Shown here: positions 27,216-36,822 of the stretch, one piece after another
Layout: the number at the start of each line of letters is the position of its first letter
Position numbering within the stretch: position 1 is the first letter of the stretch
Assembly: GCA_017459665.1 (NCBI GenBank)
Contig: JAFUCN010000002.1
Span: 1 to 58,089 of the forward strand
Reading direction: 5' to 3'
Length of the DNA stretch: 58,089 bases
Origin: Methanobrevibacter sp.
Lineage (GTDB): Archaea > Methanobacteriota > Methanobacteria > Methanobacteriales > Methanobacteriaceae
Notes under the pieces: model-generated
The model's database searches: none
What the model was told of the DNA's origin: nothing
What the model saw: only the letters and a program-made list of their open reading frames with translations
Program-made: the position numbers and the translations under genes

Positions 27216-28927
27216 TTTACGATAACATCCATAAACTCGAAATTATCGCCATCAAAGAGTCCCTGATCTGAAATCTTTAAAGATGGAATTACTAAAAGTG
27301 CCATGAATGCCATTGTCATAAACGGTGCATCCAATGTACATCCCAATGCGGCAGCCATCTTATGAAGAGTATCTAATTTTTCTGCCACTATAAATGCATC
27401 CTCATTGCTCATAAGGCCTGCAATAGGAAGTGACAGTGAATCTCTAAAGTCTTCACTTACAACGGCAAATCCACCTTTATTTTCAATGACCGCATTTACA
27501 GCTTCAGCCATCATTTCAGCATCATACCCCACAACAACAATATTATGTGAGTCATGAGCTACAGAAGAAGCGATAGCTCCTTTTTTAAGGTTGAAACCAG
27601 TTATGAATGCATTTGCAACTGATTCGCCACCGTAACGCTCAACAACAGCTATCTTTAAAACATCCTGATAAATGTCAGACTGGACTTTACCGTCTTTGAC
27701 TTTAAGCTTTGCAGTTGTCTTTTTGGTTAGAAGCTCACCGTTATAACATTTGATTACATTTGCTTCACATTCATCACCATCATAATATACTTCAAAGTCA
27801 TCAGGTGATTTTAAAGAGACATTCATTGTATTTGTAGGTTCCACATCTTCCACATCAAATAGGACATCTTCACCGTCGAATACACACTGACCGTCAATGT
27901 ATGTTTTCAAGACATTTAAATCACGCAAGCTGTCAATGATAACAAAGTCAGCTTTTCCGCCGGTTACGATAGCTCCTCCTTCAAGGCCAAAGTGATTGGC
28001 AGGATTGATTGTTACCATCTCAATTGCCTGAATGACATCAATTCCAAGTTCTGATGCTTTTTTGATTGATTTGTTTAGATGTCCATCAATCAGATCATTA
28101 GGATGCTTATCATCACTTACAATGAAATCAAATATTGGAGAGTGCAATCTTCTTTCAATTATTTCAGTCGGAATGATGCTGAAACCATCCTGTTTTTTCA
28201 AGTGGTTTAGCTTCTCTGAAAAATCAAAGAGAGCTTCCATATTTTTAGCAGATGATCCGTCACGAACCATAATTTTCATGCCTTTCTGCTTTTTTTCCAT
28301 AGCTTCATTAAAATTACTGCATTCGTGATCAGTTACTATACGTTGAGCGATATATTTATCCAAATCTCTGCCAGTTACAAGAGGTGCATGACCGTCAATA
28401 GGTTTTCCGGACTGTCTTGCAAGCTCAAGTTTTCTTAAAACCTCTTCATCTTCACCTATAACACCAGGGAAATTCATCATTTCTGCAAGACCCACAACTT
28501 CATCCTTTTGAAGCAGATATTCAATATCAGTAGAGTCCAGAATGGCACCTGATGTTTCAAATGCAGTAGCAGGAACACAGGACGGCGCTGTGAAATAGAA
28601 ATTGAATGGAACTCTTGAAGCATTGTCAATCATAAATTCTATTCCATCAATTCCAGATACATTGGCGATTTCATGAGGATCACATACAACAGCAGTAGTA
28701 CCGTGCCTTACAGCAATCTTTGCAAACTGCTGCGGCGTAATCATGCTGCTTTCAATGTGAATATGTGAATCAATAAAACCTGGAACAAGCAAACCGTCAA
28801 CATCTATTTTTGTCTCTTCAGTAACAACAATAGGAAGTATCTCCTTAAAAATACCATCCTCAATTGTTATTCTGGCAGGATAAATAGATTCTGTTAAAAC
28901 ATCCAAAATATAAGCCGTAAATTTCAT
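27212..28927 (-). CDS. ade: Adenine deaminase
   Basis: A 571-residue amidohydrolase that deaminates adenine to hypoxanthine in purine salvage. The metal site [10 protein letters not shown] is near residue 53, [14 protein letters not shown] follows near 80, and the C-terminal adenine deaminase domain contains [14 protein letters not shown] and [23 protein letters not shown]. Length is typical. Its start lies just after the stop of the upstream gene, with GAGGAAT as ribosome site, so the two are cotranscribed. The NCS2 permease further upstream may supply substrate. Confidence 0.95.
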   Translation of the reverse strand: MKFTAYILDVLTESIYPARITIEDGIFKEILPIVVTEETKIDVDGLLVPGFIDSHIHIESSMITPQQFAKIAVRHGTTAVVCDPHEIANVSGIDGIEFMIDNASRVPFNFYFTAPSCVPATAFETSGAILDSTDIEYLLQKDEVVGLAEMMNFPGVIGEDEEVLRKLELARQSGKPIDGHAPLVTGRDLDKYIAQRIVTDHECSNFNEAMEKKQKGMKIMVRDGSSAKNMEALFDFSEKLNHLKKQDGFSIIPTEIIERRLHSPIFDFIVSDDKHPNDLIDGHLNKSIKKASELGIDVIQAIEMVTINPANHFGLEGGAIVTGGKADFVIIDSLRDLNVLKTYIDGQCVFDGEDVLFDVEDVEPTNTMNVSLKSPDDFEVYYDGDECEANVIKCYNGELLTKKTTAKLKVKDGKVQSDIYQDVLKIAVVERYGGESVANAFITGFNLKKGAIASSVAHDSHNIVVVGYDAEMMAEAVNAVIENKGGFAVVSEDFRDSLSLPIAGLMSNEDAFIVAEKLDTLHKMAAALGCTLDAPFMTMAFMALLVIPSLKISDQGLFDGDNFEFMDVIVN

Positions 28928-28930
28928 TTT

Positions 28931-30151
28931 TTATTCCTCATGTAATGCATTGTAAAGAAGTGGCAGGAATGTACCTATGTCTGTAACAATACCCACTACC
29001 TGTGCACTACCCCTATCAGAGAGTTTAGTAACGGTAGATGGATTGATATCTACACAGATACTTTTAACTCTTGATGGTAGCAGGTTACCTGTAGCGATTG
29101 AGTGAAGCATTGTTGCAATCATGATAACCATATCAACTTCTTGAGCATAATGACGCATAAGCTTTTGAGCTTCCACAGTATCAGTTATTACATCAGGCAA
29201 AGGACCATCATCACGAATGGAACCTGCAAGTACAAATGGCACATCGTTTTTAACACATTCATACATGATTCCACCAGTTAAAGTTCCATCTTCAACTGCA
29301 TTTTTAATAGAACCTGAATTGTTGATTCTGTTAATCGCCCTCATATGATGAGTATGGCCGTGAGCTACGATTTTACCAGTATCCACTTCAATACCTAATG
29401 ATGTTCCAAAGAGATTTGATTCTATGTCGTGAGTAGCCAATGCATTTCCAGCCATGATGACATCAATGTATCCTTCTTTTACTAAAGAAGCCAGATATTT
29501 GCCTGAACCAGTGTGTACAATTGCAGGTCCGCCGACAATACCTATTTTTCCTCCTTTAGCCTTGATTTCTTTCATCTCTTCAGCAATACCATTAATAAGA
29601 TTCATCAATGGCTTTTCAGAGGAAACTTCACTGTTCATGAACTCGAACACTTGCTGTTCCTCTCTTGATCTGTGAGGTGGTGTAACCTTTACACCGTCAA
29701 GACCCACAACTACCTTATCTCCGGCTTTAATGTCTGCGATTGGTTTTACAAAAGCTCTTTTTTCATCTTCATCAACTACAACCAGACAGTCCATTTCAAT
29801 TTCTTCAACAGGAATCCAATTCCCATCATAAAATATGTGAGTAGTATGATTAGATGAGGAATAAAAACCTTCAGGAGCAACTTTATCTTTGGTTGATGCA
29901 ACAAGATTGACTTCTTTAATATCGTCGATTGATGCACCAAGAACAGACAATTCATCTAAAATAGACTCTAATAACTCGGGAGAATCTGCTGAAACTTCAA
30001 TTTTCGCATGACTTACATCTGATTTTTTACGTCCAACATCAATTTCCAATATGTCAAATTCTCCGCCTTTGTCCATAATAATACCCATTGTTTTAGTTAA
30101 AGTTAATGAGTCAATAATATGGCCAGAAAGCTCTATAGTTCTTTTATTCAT
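28931..30151 (-). CDS. TIGR00300 family protein, ornithine cyclodeaminase-type
   Basis: A 406-residue protein of the TIGR00300/LOR-SDH-like family. A member in Methanococcus was shown to be an archaeal ornithine cyclodeaminase, turning ornithine to proline and ammonia with NAD. Seen: the N-terminal LOR-type domain ([23 protein letters not shown]), a Rossmann-like [28 protein letters not shown], and [21 protein letters not shown] at the end. The ATG at 30151 is preferred: GGAG lies 9 bases upstream. It is in an operon with ade, an unexpected combination. Confidence 0.82.
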   Translation of the reverse strand: MNKRTIELSGHIIDSLTLTKTMGIIMDKGGEFDILEIDVGRKKSDVSHAKIEVSADSPELLESILDELSVLGASIDDIKEVNLVASTKDKVAPEGFYSSSNHTTHIFYDGNWIPVEEIEMDCLVVVDEDEKRAFVKPIADIKAGDKVVVGLDGVKVTPPHRSREEQQVFEFMNSEVSSEKPLMNLINGIAEEMKEIKAKGGKIGIVGGPAIVHTGSGKYLASLVKEGYIDVIMAGNALATHDIESNLFGTSLGIEVDTGKIVAHGHTHHMRAINRINNSGSIKNAVEDGTLTGGIMYECVKNDVPFVLAGSIRDDGPLPDVITDTVEAQKLMRHYAQEVDMVIMIATMLHSIATGNLLPSRVKSICVDINPSTVTKLSDRGSAQVVGIVTDIGTFLPLLYNALHEE

Positions 30152-30272
30152 AATATTATGCTCCATTTTTAGTTAATAATATAATTATCTTTTTGGTGAT
30201 ATTTAATGGTATTGAAAAAAAGAAATATGAAATTCACCAAAAATAACAAATCTAAAAAAAAGAAAAAAAGAT

Positions 30273-30291
30273 AGACTCAAAAATTGAGTCT
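30273..30291 (-). terminator. Terminator hairpin of the NCS2 permease gene
   Basis: AGACTCAA and TTGAGTCT form a perfect 8-base stem with a 3-base loop overlapping the stop codon; on the reverse strand T-rich runs follow (about 30253-30270). Confidence 0.6.
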
Positions 30292-31627
30292 AAAGTCCGA
30301 AGAACAGGTATATTACGAATACAATAACCATTAACCAGATTCCCCAACTTAACTCTTTTGATTTTCCACTAGCTAAGCTTGCAATTGCGTATACAACGAA
30401 TCCCCAAGCGATACCTAATGAAATGGAGTAAGTTAAAATCATCATAATAATGGTCATGAATACGGAAGCTGCAACAACAAGACTGTCCCATTGAATTTCT
30501 TTTAATTGTACAATCATTAAAATACCTACAATTACTAATGCTGCACAAGTAACAGGAGAGGTAAATAAACCTAAAATCAATGGTGTGAAGAATATTGATA
30601 AAATGAATAAAATACCAGTAACAATAGCAGTTAAACCGGTTTTACCACCTAAACCAATACCAGTTGCACTTTCTACATATGCAGTTACTGTACTGGTACC
30701 GAATATTGCACCGACAATACCACCAACAGCATCTGCTAAAAATGCGTTTTCAATTCCAACAGCCTGACCTTCTTCATCGATAAATCCACATTGTCTACCT
30801 AATGCCATTAAAGTTCCGGTTGTATCAAAGAATGTAACAAATACAAGGGAGAACAGCATCATGATTAAGTTTGGAATATTTGTGAACAGTTGTCCGAATC
30901 CATTTACAAATCCGCCGAACAGGGATAAGTCAAAAGTAGTGGTAATGAATTCTGAAGGAACAGTAGGCATTAACATATCTCCTGCACCAAATCCTAATGC
31001 AGTAAATATTACACCAATTATCGCAGTAACAACTAATCCTACAAATACTGCTGCAGGGAATTCTCTTACATATAAAATTAAAGTAATTACAATACCTATT
31101 AATGCAAGAAGAGCTGGAGCAGCCATAAGATTACCCATAGAAACAAAAGTTGATGGATCAGATATAATAATTCCTGCACCTTTTAAACCTAAGAATGCCA
31201 AGAAGAATCCAATAGCAGCACCAATACCAAGTTTTAAGTCAAGAGGTATGATGTTTAAAATAGCTTCCCTTAATCCTGAAATAGTAATAATTAAAAAGAT
31301 TATACTTGAAATGAATACTGCTGCAAGCGCAGTTTCCCAAGTGTTACCCATTGTCAATATAATAGTATATGTAAACAATGCATTTAGTCCCATACCTGGA
31401 GCCAATCCGACTGGATATTTAGCAACTAGCCCCATAATTATACAAGCAACACCGGAAGCAACAGCTGTTGCAAATAATACTCCGGTGGCAGGCATTCCAC
31501 CATCTGCTAAGATTACTGGGTTTACCCCTAAAATGTAAGCCATAGCAAGAAATGTTGTGATACCTGCAATGATTTCAGTTTTGAAATCAGTACCATTTTC
31601 CTTAAATTTGAAAAAATTATCCAACAT
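30290..31627 (-). CDS. NCS2-family purine permease (AzgA-like)
   Basis: A 445-residue membrane protein with about 12-14 helices. It matches the AzgA/hypoxanthine-guanine permease group: FKENGTDFKTEIIAGITTFLAMAYIL at the start, GMGLNALFTY, and the motif DTTGTLMALGRQCGFID and STVTAYVESATGIGLGGKTG in the second half. It likely imports adenine, guanine or hypoxanthine with protons. The start at 31627 (MLDNFFKFKEN) fits the family better than 31639. Its own promoter precedes it. Confidence 0.92.
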   Translation of the reverse strand: MLDNFFKFKENGTDFKTEIIAGITTFLAMAYILGVNPVILADGGMPATGVLFATAVASGVACIIMGLVAKYPVGLAPGMGLNALFTYTIILTMGNTWETALAAVFISSIIFLIITISGLREAILNIIPLDLKLGIGAAIGFFLAFLGLKGAGIIISDPSTFVSMGNLMAAPALLALIGIVITLILYVREFPAAVFVGLVVTAIIGVIFTALGFGAGDMLMPTVPSEFITTTFDLSLFGGFVNGFGQLFTNIPNLIMMLFSLVFVTFFDTTGTLMALGRQCGFIDEEGQAVGIENAFLADAVGGIVGAIFGTSTVTAYVESATGIGLGGKTGLTAIVTGILFILSIFFTPLILGLFTSPVTCAALVIVGILMIVQLKEIQWDSLVVAASVFMTIIMMILTYSISLGIAWGFVVYAIASLASGKSKELSWGIWLMVIVFVIYLFFGL

Positions 31628-31690
31628 ATAACACCTCATCAGAAAAACATAAATTCCGATAGAGATATTTTTGTAAAGATTATTTAATAA

Positions 31691-31704
31691 GATTATCGAT
31701 AATC
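31691..31704. promoter_or_regulatory. Palindrome upstream of the purine permease gene
   Basis: GATTATCGATAATC is a perfect 14-base palindrome about 65 bases ahead of the permease start. It could be an operator for the permease. Other AT-rich dyads are nearby. Confidence 0.35.
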
Positions 31705-31749
31705 ATTCATAATTAATCATGAGTATAACTAATTTTAATAACGATTGAT

Positions 31750-32571
31750 TTAAAGTTTAATAGCCTTTTGCGGACAATTATTTGCACATTCCAAACATAA
31801 AATACATTCAGTTCCATTTTCACGTTTTCTGGAATTATCTAAAATGTCAACATTCATCGGACATTTTTTAACGCATTTTCCACAATCGTTGCATTTATCG
31901 TTGTTAACTTTGATTCTCAAAAGTGCAAAGTAACTTGAAATCTTTAAAAAAACTGTTATAGGACAGACATATTTACAGAATGCTCTGTTATCTTTTAGTT
32001 TAAATGCCAAAATAATTCCTACGGCATAGTAAACAATATTTTCAACAATGAACAGATAGAACATTATCAGTTCCAAGTTATTGACCTTAAATATGAACAG
32101 ACTAGCGACAAAACATAAAATCAGCAAGAATAAAACATATCTAAACTTTCTCCAGTTTTTCATATCGCTTTTGGGAGTCTTATACGGCAGCAAATCTAAA
32201 ACCATAGCAGTCCAGCATGCATAGCCGCACCATCCCCTTCCAAACAGAAGAGGTCCAAAGATTTTTGCAACTAAAAAATGAATTACAGCTGCTTCAAAAA
32301 CACCTAAAAAGAGATAATACCAAAATCCTGACATTGAAATGTTTTCATGTGAGAAAATTCCAACATAGAACAATAAGTAAGAGCCAACAGCAAGCATTAT
32401 TATGTTACGGCCGTATCTGTAACTTTTGTTCATTATCAATAGCCCTAGAGAAATAGCTGTTCCAATGTAGAGAAAATTAACTATGAAAAAAGGGTTTGAA
32501 GTAACAGAATACACCAAAACAGCAATAACAACAAATACTGACTCTAAAATAATGGGCGTTTTAATATTCAT
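31750..32571 (-). CDS. Polyferredoxin-like membrane protein (NapH/RnfB-type)
   Basis: A 273-residue membrane protein with about six helices and Fe-S motifs. A helix-end motif GRGWCGYACWTAMVLDLLPY lies near 120, a partial CKYVCPITVF near 205, and the C-terminus has two ferredoxin sites (CNDCGKCVKKCP and CILCLECANNCP). This is the architecture of NapH/CcoG-like electron-transfer proteins. It should pass electrons across or along the membrane; its partner is unknown and no partner gene is adjacent. Confidence 0.85.
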   Translation of the reverse strand: MNIKTPIILESVFVVIAVLVYSVTSNPFFIVNFLYIGTAISLGLLIMNKSYRYGRNIIMLAVGSYLLFYVGIFSHENISMSGFWYYLFLGVFEAAVIHFLVAKIFGPLLFGRGWCGYACWTAMVLDLLPYKTPKSDMKNWRKFRYVLFLLILCFVASLFIFKVNNLELIMFYLFIVENIVYYAVGIILAFKLKDNRAFCKYVCPITVFLKISSYFALLRIKVNNDKCNDCGKCVKKCPMNVDILDNSRKRENGTECILCLECANNCPQKAIKL

Positions 32572-32603
32572 TATTTAATTATTGTTTAAAAAGAGATATA
32601 AAC

Positions 32604-33470
32604 TTAATCTATTAAAGTTAAAAAGTCATAGATTATTTTTGCTGCAACAACTGCAGTATTGTCTCCTAATCTGTCACTGGCAGTTTCCACAACATCCAAT
32701 CCCACAACATTTTTATGACATAATGTTTCAAGAATTGTTTCAAGATGTGACACATACAATCCGTTTGGTGTAGGATTGCCGACACTCGGCGCAATAGCCG
32801 GATCAAAGACATCCATATCTATTGAGATATAAATCGGACCTTCGATGTTTACAAGATAATATTCAACTGCATCCATGTGTTTTTTAACATCCCTGCTTTT
32901 GAATGTTTGAATATTGTAAGTTGATTTTACGAATTCCTCTTCGTCTTTGGATGCTGATCTGATTCCAATCTGTACAAGATCTGCTCCAAGTTCATGGACT
33001 CTTCTCATGACAGTTGCATGTGAGTACTTTTCACCTACAAATTTAAAAGCCAAATCCCTGTGGGCATCCAAATGAATAACCGTTAATTTTTCATATTTTT
33101 CAGTCAATGCCTTAACCGCACCTATTGAAGCTGAATGTTCACCACCAATGATAATCGGTTTAATTTCCAAGTCTAAAAGTTCTTTAACTGTATCTTCAAC
33201 AATATTGCAAGTTTTCTCACAGTTTCCGGGAACGACATTGACATCTCCGAAATCATAAAAAGCAGTTGTTAAATCTTTATTAAAAATAGTATTGTATTTT
33301 TCAAAACCAAATGAAGCTTCACGAACAACAATTGGTCCTAAACGTGAACCGGAATGATAAGAAGTAGTACTGTCAAATGGAACGCCGATTATCCCAAATG
33401 AATTTTCTTTTATATCCTCATTTTCTTGAGAGAATGCAAATTTCCACGGTTCATAAGTATTTAAAAGCAT
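32604..33470 (-). CDS. speB: Agmatinase / ureohydrolase
   Basis: A 288-residue ureohydrolase of the agmatinase type. Binuclear Mn ligands are in GGEHSASIG, VIHLDAHRDLA and SIDMDVFDPAIAP. It would hydrolyse agmatine to putrescine and urea. It is 35 bases downstream of the aIF5A gene on the same strand. Because archaeal hypusine formation goes through agmatine-deoxyhypusine that needs a ureohydrolase-type cleavage, this enzyme may also act on modified aIF5A. That second role is an inference. Confidence 0.92.
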   Translation of the reverse strand: MLLNTYEPWKFAFSQENEDIKENSFGIIGVPFDSTTSYHSGSRLGPIVVREASFGFEKYNTIFNKDLTTAFYDFGDVNVVPGNCEKTCNIVEDTVKELLDLEIKPIIIGGEHSASIGAVKALTEKYEKLTVIHLDAHRDLAFKFVGEKYSHATVMRRVHELGADLVQIGIRSASKDEEEFVKSTYNIQTFKSRDVKKHMDAVEYYLVNIEGPIYISIDMDVFDPAIAPSVGNPTPNGLYVSHLETILETLCHKNVVGLDVVETASDRLGDNTAVVAAKIIYDFLTLID

Positions 33471-33505
33471 AATTAATCTTTAAAAAGGAAAATAAATAAG
33501 AGAAC

Positions 33506-33904
33506 CTAAGCGGATCCTCTAGTTCTCATTATTTTCATGTTTCCTAAAGCAACAATGTATTCAACTTCAATACCTTCAACGATGTCATTTTTTAACTCTT
33601 CAGGCATTGGTAAGTCAATGGTATCATAGTTTTCCATATCCATAATTTGAACATTGTCACCTTGAATAGAAATAACTTGTCCTAATCTTTTATCGATAAT
33701 AGGAGTATCTACTTTGTTATCTACAGGTTTAACGAGACTTCTTTTTTGGTTGTCAAAGACACCAACTGCTTCAATTCTTGCTTTAGCTGCTCCGTGTTTA
33801 CCTGGAGATGAAGTAGTGTAACTGATAATTTTACAAGCTTCTCCGCCTAAAACAATATATTTTCCAACTTTTAATGTTTTAATTTCTACAACTTTTGTTG
33901 ACAT
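33506..33904 (-). CDS. Translation factor aIF5A
   Basis: A 132-residue aIF5A. The hypusine site Lys36 lies in [12 protein letters not shown], followed by the typical [11 protein letters not shown]; the OB domain follows. It binds the ribosome and helps elongation through proline-rich stretches; archaeal Lys is modified to deoxyhypusine or hypusine. TGGAGG precedes the ATG by about 8 bases. It is directly upstream of speB. Confidence 0.97.
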   Translation of the reverse strand: MSTKVVEIKTLKVGKYIVLGGEACKIISYTTSSPGKHGAAKARIEAVGVFDNQKRSLVKPVDNKVDTPIIDKRLGQVISIQGDNVQIMDMENYDTIDLPMPEELKNDIVEGIEVEYIVALGNMKIMRTRGSA

Positions 33905-34053
33905 TAATTTTCCTCCATTTTAAATAAAAACCGGTTTTTAATCTGATAATAAGGAATATTATTAGATTAATATAAACTATCTTTCCCATTTTATTTAAAG
34001 TATTCGTTAAATTAACATTGTTAAAGATGAAAAAAATATTTTCTAAAAAAAAA

Positions 34054-34072
34054 GATTGATGTTAAATCAATC
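34054..34072 (-). terminator. Hairpin with T-tract after the membrane-protein gene
   Basis: GATTGA and TCAATC pair over a 7-base loop around the stop codon of the 34062-34415 gene; on the reverse strand a run of nine T follows (34045-34053). Confidence 0.6.
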
Positions 34073-34415
34073 CATTGTTAAAAGAGTACAGCCACAATGA
34101 AACGGCTGCTAAAATTAAAATGACAATCACCCATACAATTACAAATATTTTCTTTGAATCGCTTTGGCCTTTGGTAATATAACTTTCACCTGGTTTGTCG
34201 CTTGAATGCTGCCTGTTGTTTTTATAAAAGTCATCATTTCTCAAGTAATTATAGAACATACGAGTTATAAAATAGAAAATCACTACAAAAACAATCCCAA
34301 TATATGGAATGGAACCTCCATTAAAGAACACTACAACAATAGATGAGATTATAAGCATCAATAACATGAAAAAACATGCTGATAAAATTATTGATAAATG
34401 TTTATTCAAAATCAT
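34062..34415 (-). CDS. Small membrane protein with three helices
   Basis: A 117-residue protein starting MILNKHLSIILSACFFMLLMLI. Three hydrophobic helices are seen: the N-terminus, IPYIGIVFVVIFYFITRMFY and IFVIVWVIVILILAAVSLWLY; a hydrophilic loop lies between the second and third. No family recognised. The ATG at 34415 is chosen because AGGTG lies 7 bases upstream; the DtxR-like box overlaps it. Confidence 0.65.
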   Translation of the reverse strand: MILNKHLSIILSACFFMLLMLIISSIVVVFFNGGSIPYIGIVFVVIFYFITRMFYNYLRNDDFYKNNRQHSSDKPGESYITKGQSDSKKIFVIVWVIVILILAAVSLWLYSFNNGLI

Positions 34416-34428
34416 TAGGTACACCTAA
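34415..34428. promoter_or_regulatory. DtxR-like box over the start of the small membrane protein gene
   Basis: TTAGGTACACCTAA has TTAGGT/ACCTAA half-sites with a non-palindromic centre, similar to the box at 13005-13022. It overlaps the ATG and contains the ribosome site AGGTG of the gene on the reverse strand, so part of the match is explained by translation signals. Confidence 0.4.
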
Positions 34429-34497
34429 ATTAATTTACTACTTCATTCTTTAAATATATTTTTAAAATATAACTTACAAATCTAAACTTGTGATAAA

Positions 34498-34959
34498 ATG
34501 AAAATAGCTATTGTATCTGGAAAAGACGAAGGACCAACAAAACTAAATGCATTTGATAATGCCCTAACTGATGCCGGAATCGGAGATGTGAATCTGATAA
34601 AAGTCTCCAGCATGCTTGCAGGCAATGCTGAAATCCAAAAACTGCCAAAGCTCAAAGCGGGAGCTATGGTGAATTGTGTTCTATCAGAAGCAACATCAGA
34701 TAATCCAGGAGATGAAATCAGCGCAGTTATTGCAGTAGCTATTGGAGAAAAACTAGGTTGTGTTGTTGAGACAACAGGAATTAACAAACCCCTAAATGAA
34801 CTAACAGATGAAGCGGAAATGATGGTCAAATACATGATGGACAAACGTGGTGTTAAGATAGAAAAACTGATTGTTGAGTCCTCAACCACAACTGTAGAAA
34901 ATATTTCATCAGTTGTTGCATCAGTAGTTTATTTAAATGAAGATATTATAGAGGGATGA
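34498..34959 (+). CDS. pdaD: Pyruvoyl-dependent arginine decarboxylase
   Basis: A 153-residue PvlArgDC that makes agmatine from arginine. It aligns with the Methanocaldococcus enzyme: GKDEGPTKLNAFDNALTDAGIGDVNL at the start, then the self-cleavage pair Ser37-Ser38 in KVSSML, after which Ser38 becomes the pyruvoyl group. EAEIxxLPKL-type residues and AGAMV follow. It is shorter at the N-terminus than the Methanocaldococcus enzyme. Agmatine feeds polyamine synthesis and aIF5A modification, and perhaps agmatidine in tRNA-Ile. The NAD kinase fusion follows four bases later. Confidence 0.92.
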   Translation: MKIAIVSGKDEGPTKLNAFDNALTDAGIGDVNLIKVSSMLAGNAEIQKLPKLKAGAMVNCVLSEATSDNPGDEISAVIAVAIGEKLGCVVETTGINKPLNELTDEAEMMVKYMMDKRGVKIEKLIVESSTTTVENISSVVASVVYLNEDIIEG

Positions 34960-34962
34960 AAA

Positions 34963-36822
34963 ATGGATGCTAAAACAAAGCAGATAGCAACTGATTTAGC
35001 TTATGAAATTATCAGAGAAGTTAGCAGAGCAATCAGACCCTATGTCGGAAAGGAAGAGTCTGGTGAAAAAGTAAAAATGGGTGCTGACGGAACTCCGACT
35101 TCATTAATTGACGTTATAGCAGAAGAAAAGATTATCAATATCCTAAAGAATGCTCCAGTTTTATCCTATATTGTAAGTGAAGAAATTGGAGAGCTTAAAC
35201 TGGGTAAAGGAACAAAAAGAAGTGTTATTCTAACACAGGAATTAAGGCGTGACGATTTAAAACCTGAAGAAACCCCTATTTTCATATTTTTAATTGATCC
35301 TGTTGACGGAACAAACAATGCAGTTAAGGAAATTCCTGCATTTGGGATTTCAATAGCAGTTGCCTCAGTAAATCAAGGCCGCCTTGCAACATTGAATGAT
35401 GTTGAACTTGGATTTGTAAGCAATTTTGCAAACGGTAACTTCTTTGAAGCTGAAAAAGGAAAAGGCTGTTGGTTGAACAACGAAGAAGTTCAGCCAAGTG
35501 ATGTCATAAACATAAGCGACATGACTTTAGGCGGATTTACTAAAAGTGGAACATCAGAAGCTTCAAAATTAGTTGATAATGCACGCCGTATGAGAGTTTT
35601 AGGAAGTGTAGTATTGGAATTATCTTACGTTGCAAGCGGAAGATATGATGCTTTTCTTGACTTGAGAGGAAGCAGAATAATTGACATTGCAGCTTCAAAG
35701 CTAATTCTGGAAGAAGCGGGATGCATCATAACCAACAAATATGGCCAAAAACTTAACAATAACTTGAGCATTTATGAAAAAACCATTGTTGTGGCAGCAA
35801 ACAATAAAATACTCCACAAACAGATGATTGACATTTTAAATGACAATCAGACTGATGTTATTGGAAAAATTGGCGTGGTTTCAAGAATCGACCAGAGAAG
35901 ACCTATCCTCTTTTCTGCAAAGGTTATCGATTATCTTCTAACAAGCGGCAGAGAAGTGGAAATTGAAAGAAGATTAGCCCACAAACTAACTGAACTAAAG
36001 GAAAATCCTGATTTATCTAACATCATAAGAAAAGTAAAAGAAGATTATCCTGAAATTGCAGATTCACTAAATAACATTAACTTTAACATCGATTATGCCC
36101 AACTTGCCCAAAATGTCTTTGACTTTGACTGTGATATGGCAGTTATTCTCGGTGGAGACGGCACACTCCTAAGAGCACAGGCAAAAATGAAACCTGAAAT
36201 TCCAATTTTCGGAATTAACATGGGCACAGTCGGATTTTTAACAGAAATTGAAGCAACTCATACATTTGATGCATTAAATGATATCCTTAAAGGCGATTAC
36301 TATAAGGAAAAAAGAACAAGACTTGTTGTTTCACACGAAAACCACAACTTTAGCGCAATGAACGAAGTAGTTGTAATGACCGACAAACCTGCAAAGATGC
36401 TTCACTTTGAAATACAGGTAGACGGAGAAATTATCGAAGAAGTTAGAGCAGATGGTTTAATAGTTTCAACACCTAGCGGTTCTACAGCTTATGCAATGTC
36501 TGCCGGAGGCCCAATTGTTGATCCCAAAGTTGGAGGTTTTGTAATAATTCCAATCTGTCCTTACAAGCTTGGAGTAAGACCTTTCGTCGTATCAGACAAC
36601 AGTGAAATTACCGTAAAATTACTTAAAAAAGGTAAAAACGCAGTATTTGTAATGGACGGCCAAATTAACGAAGAAGCAAAATATGAAGAGGAAATCAAAT
36701 TTAAAAAGTCAGATAAAGATGCTTATTTCATCAGAACCTCAACCAAATACTTCTATGAAAAGGTAAAAGACAAATTAAACAAAGGCGGAATCGACAGCAA
36801 ATCCAGGTGCCACAATGAATAA
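34963..36822 (+). CDS. Bifunctional NADP phosphatase/NAD kinase
   Basis: A 619-residue fusion. Residues 1-285 form an inositol monophosphatase-fold domain with DPVDGTNN (from Asp112) and the metal site DIAASKLILEEAGC; residues 300-600 form an NAD kinase with GGDGTLLRA (from 397), GTVGFLTE and STPSGSTAYAMSAGGPI. A protein of this architecture in Methanocaldococcus has both NADP phosphatase and NAD kinase activity. It sets the NAD/NADP balance. GAGGGATGAAAA precedes the ATG. Its 3' end overlaps the cfbE start by eight bases. Confidence 0.93.
   Translation: MDAKTKQIATDLAYEIIREVSRAIRPYVGKEESGEKVKMGADGTPTSLIDVIAEEKIINILKNAPVLSYIVSEEIGELKLGKGTKRSVILTQELRRDDLKPEETPIFIFLIDPVDGTNNAVKEIPAFGISIAVASVNQGRLATLNDVELGFVSNFANGNFFEAEKGKGCWLNNEEVQPSDVINISDMTLGGFTKSGTSEASKLVDNARRMRVLGSVVLELSYVASGRYDAFLDLRGSRIIDIAASKLILEEAGCIITNKYGQKLNNNLSIYEKTIVVAANNKILHKQMIDILNDNQTDVIGKIGVVSRIDQRRPILFSAKVIDYLLTSGREVEIERRLAHKLTELKENPDLSNIIRKVKEDYPEIADSLNNINFNIDYAQLAQNVFDFDCDMAVILGGDGTLLRAQAKMKPEIPIFGINMGTVGFLTEIEATHTFDALNDILKGDYYKEKRTRLVVSHENHNFSAMNEVVVMTDKPAKMLHFEIQVDGEIIEEVRADGLIVSTPSGSTAYAMSAGGPIVDPKVGGFVIIPICPYKLGVRPFVVSDNSEITVKLLKKGKNAVFVMDGQINEEAKYEEEIKFKKSDKDAYFIRTSTKYFYEKVKDKLNKGGIDSKSRCHNE

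Noticed and set aside
30861..31538. A 225-codon forward-strand ORF opposite the purine permease
   Set aside because: It is the antisense shadow of a well-conserved membrane protein gene; its translation is Pro/Asn/Ile-rich with no family pattern and no ribosome site.
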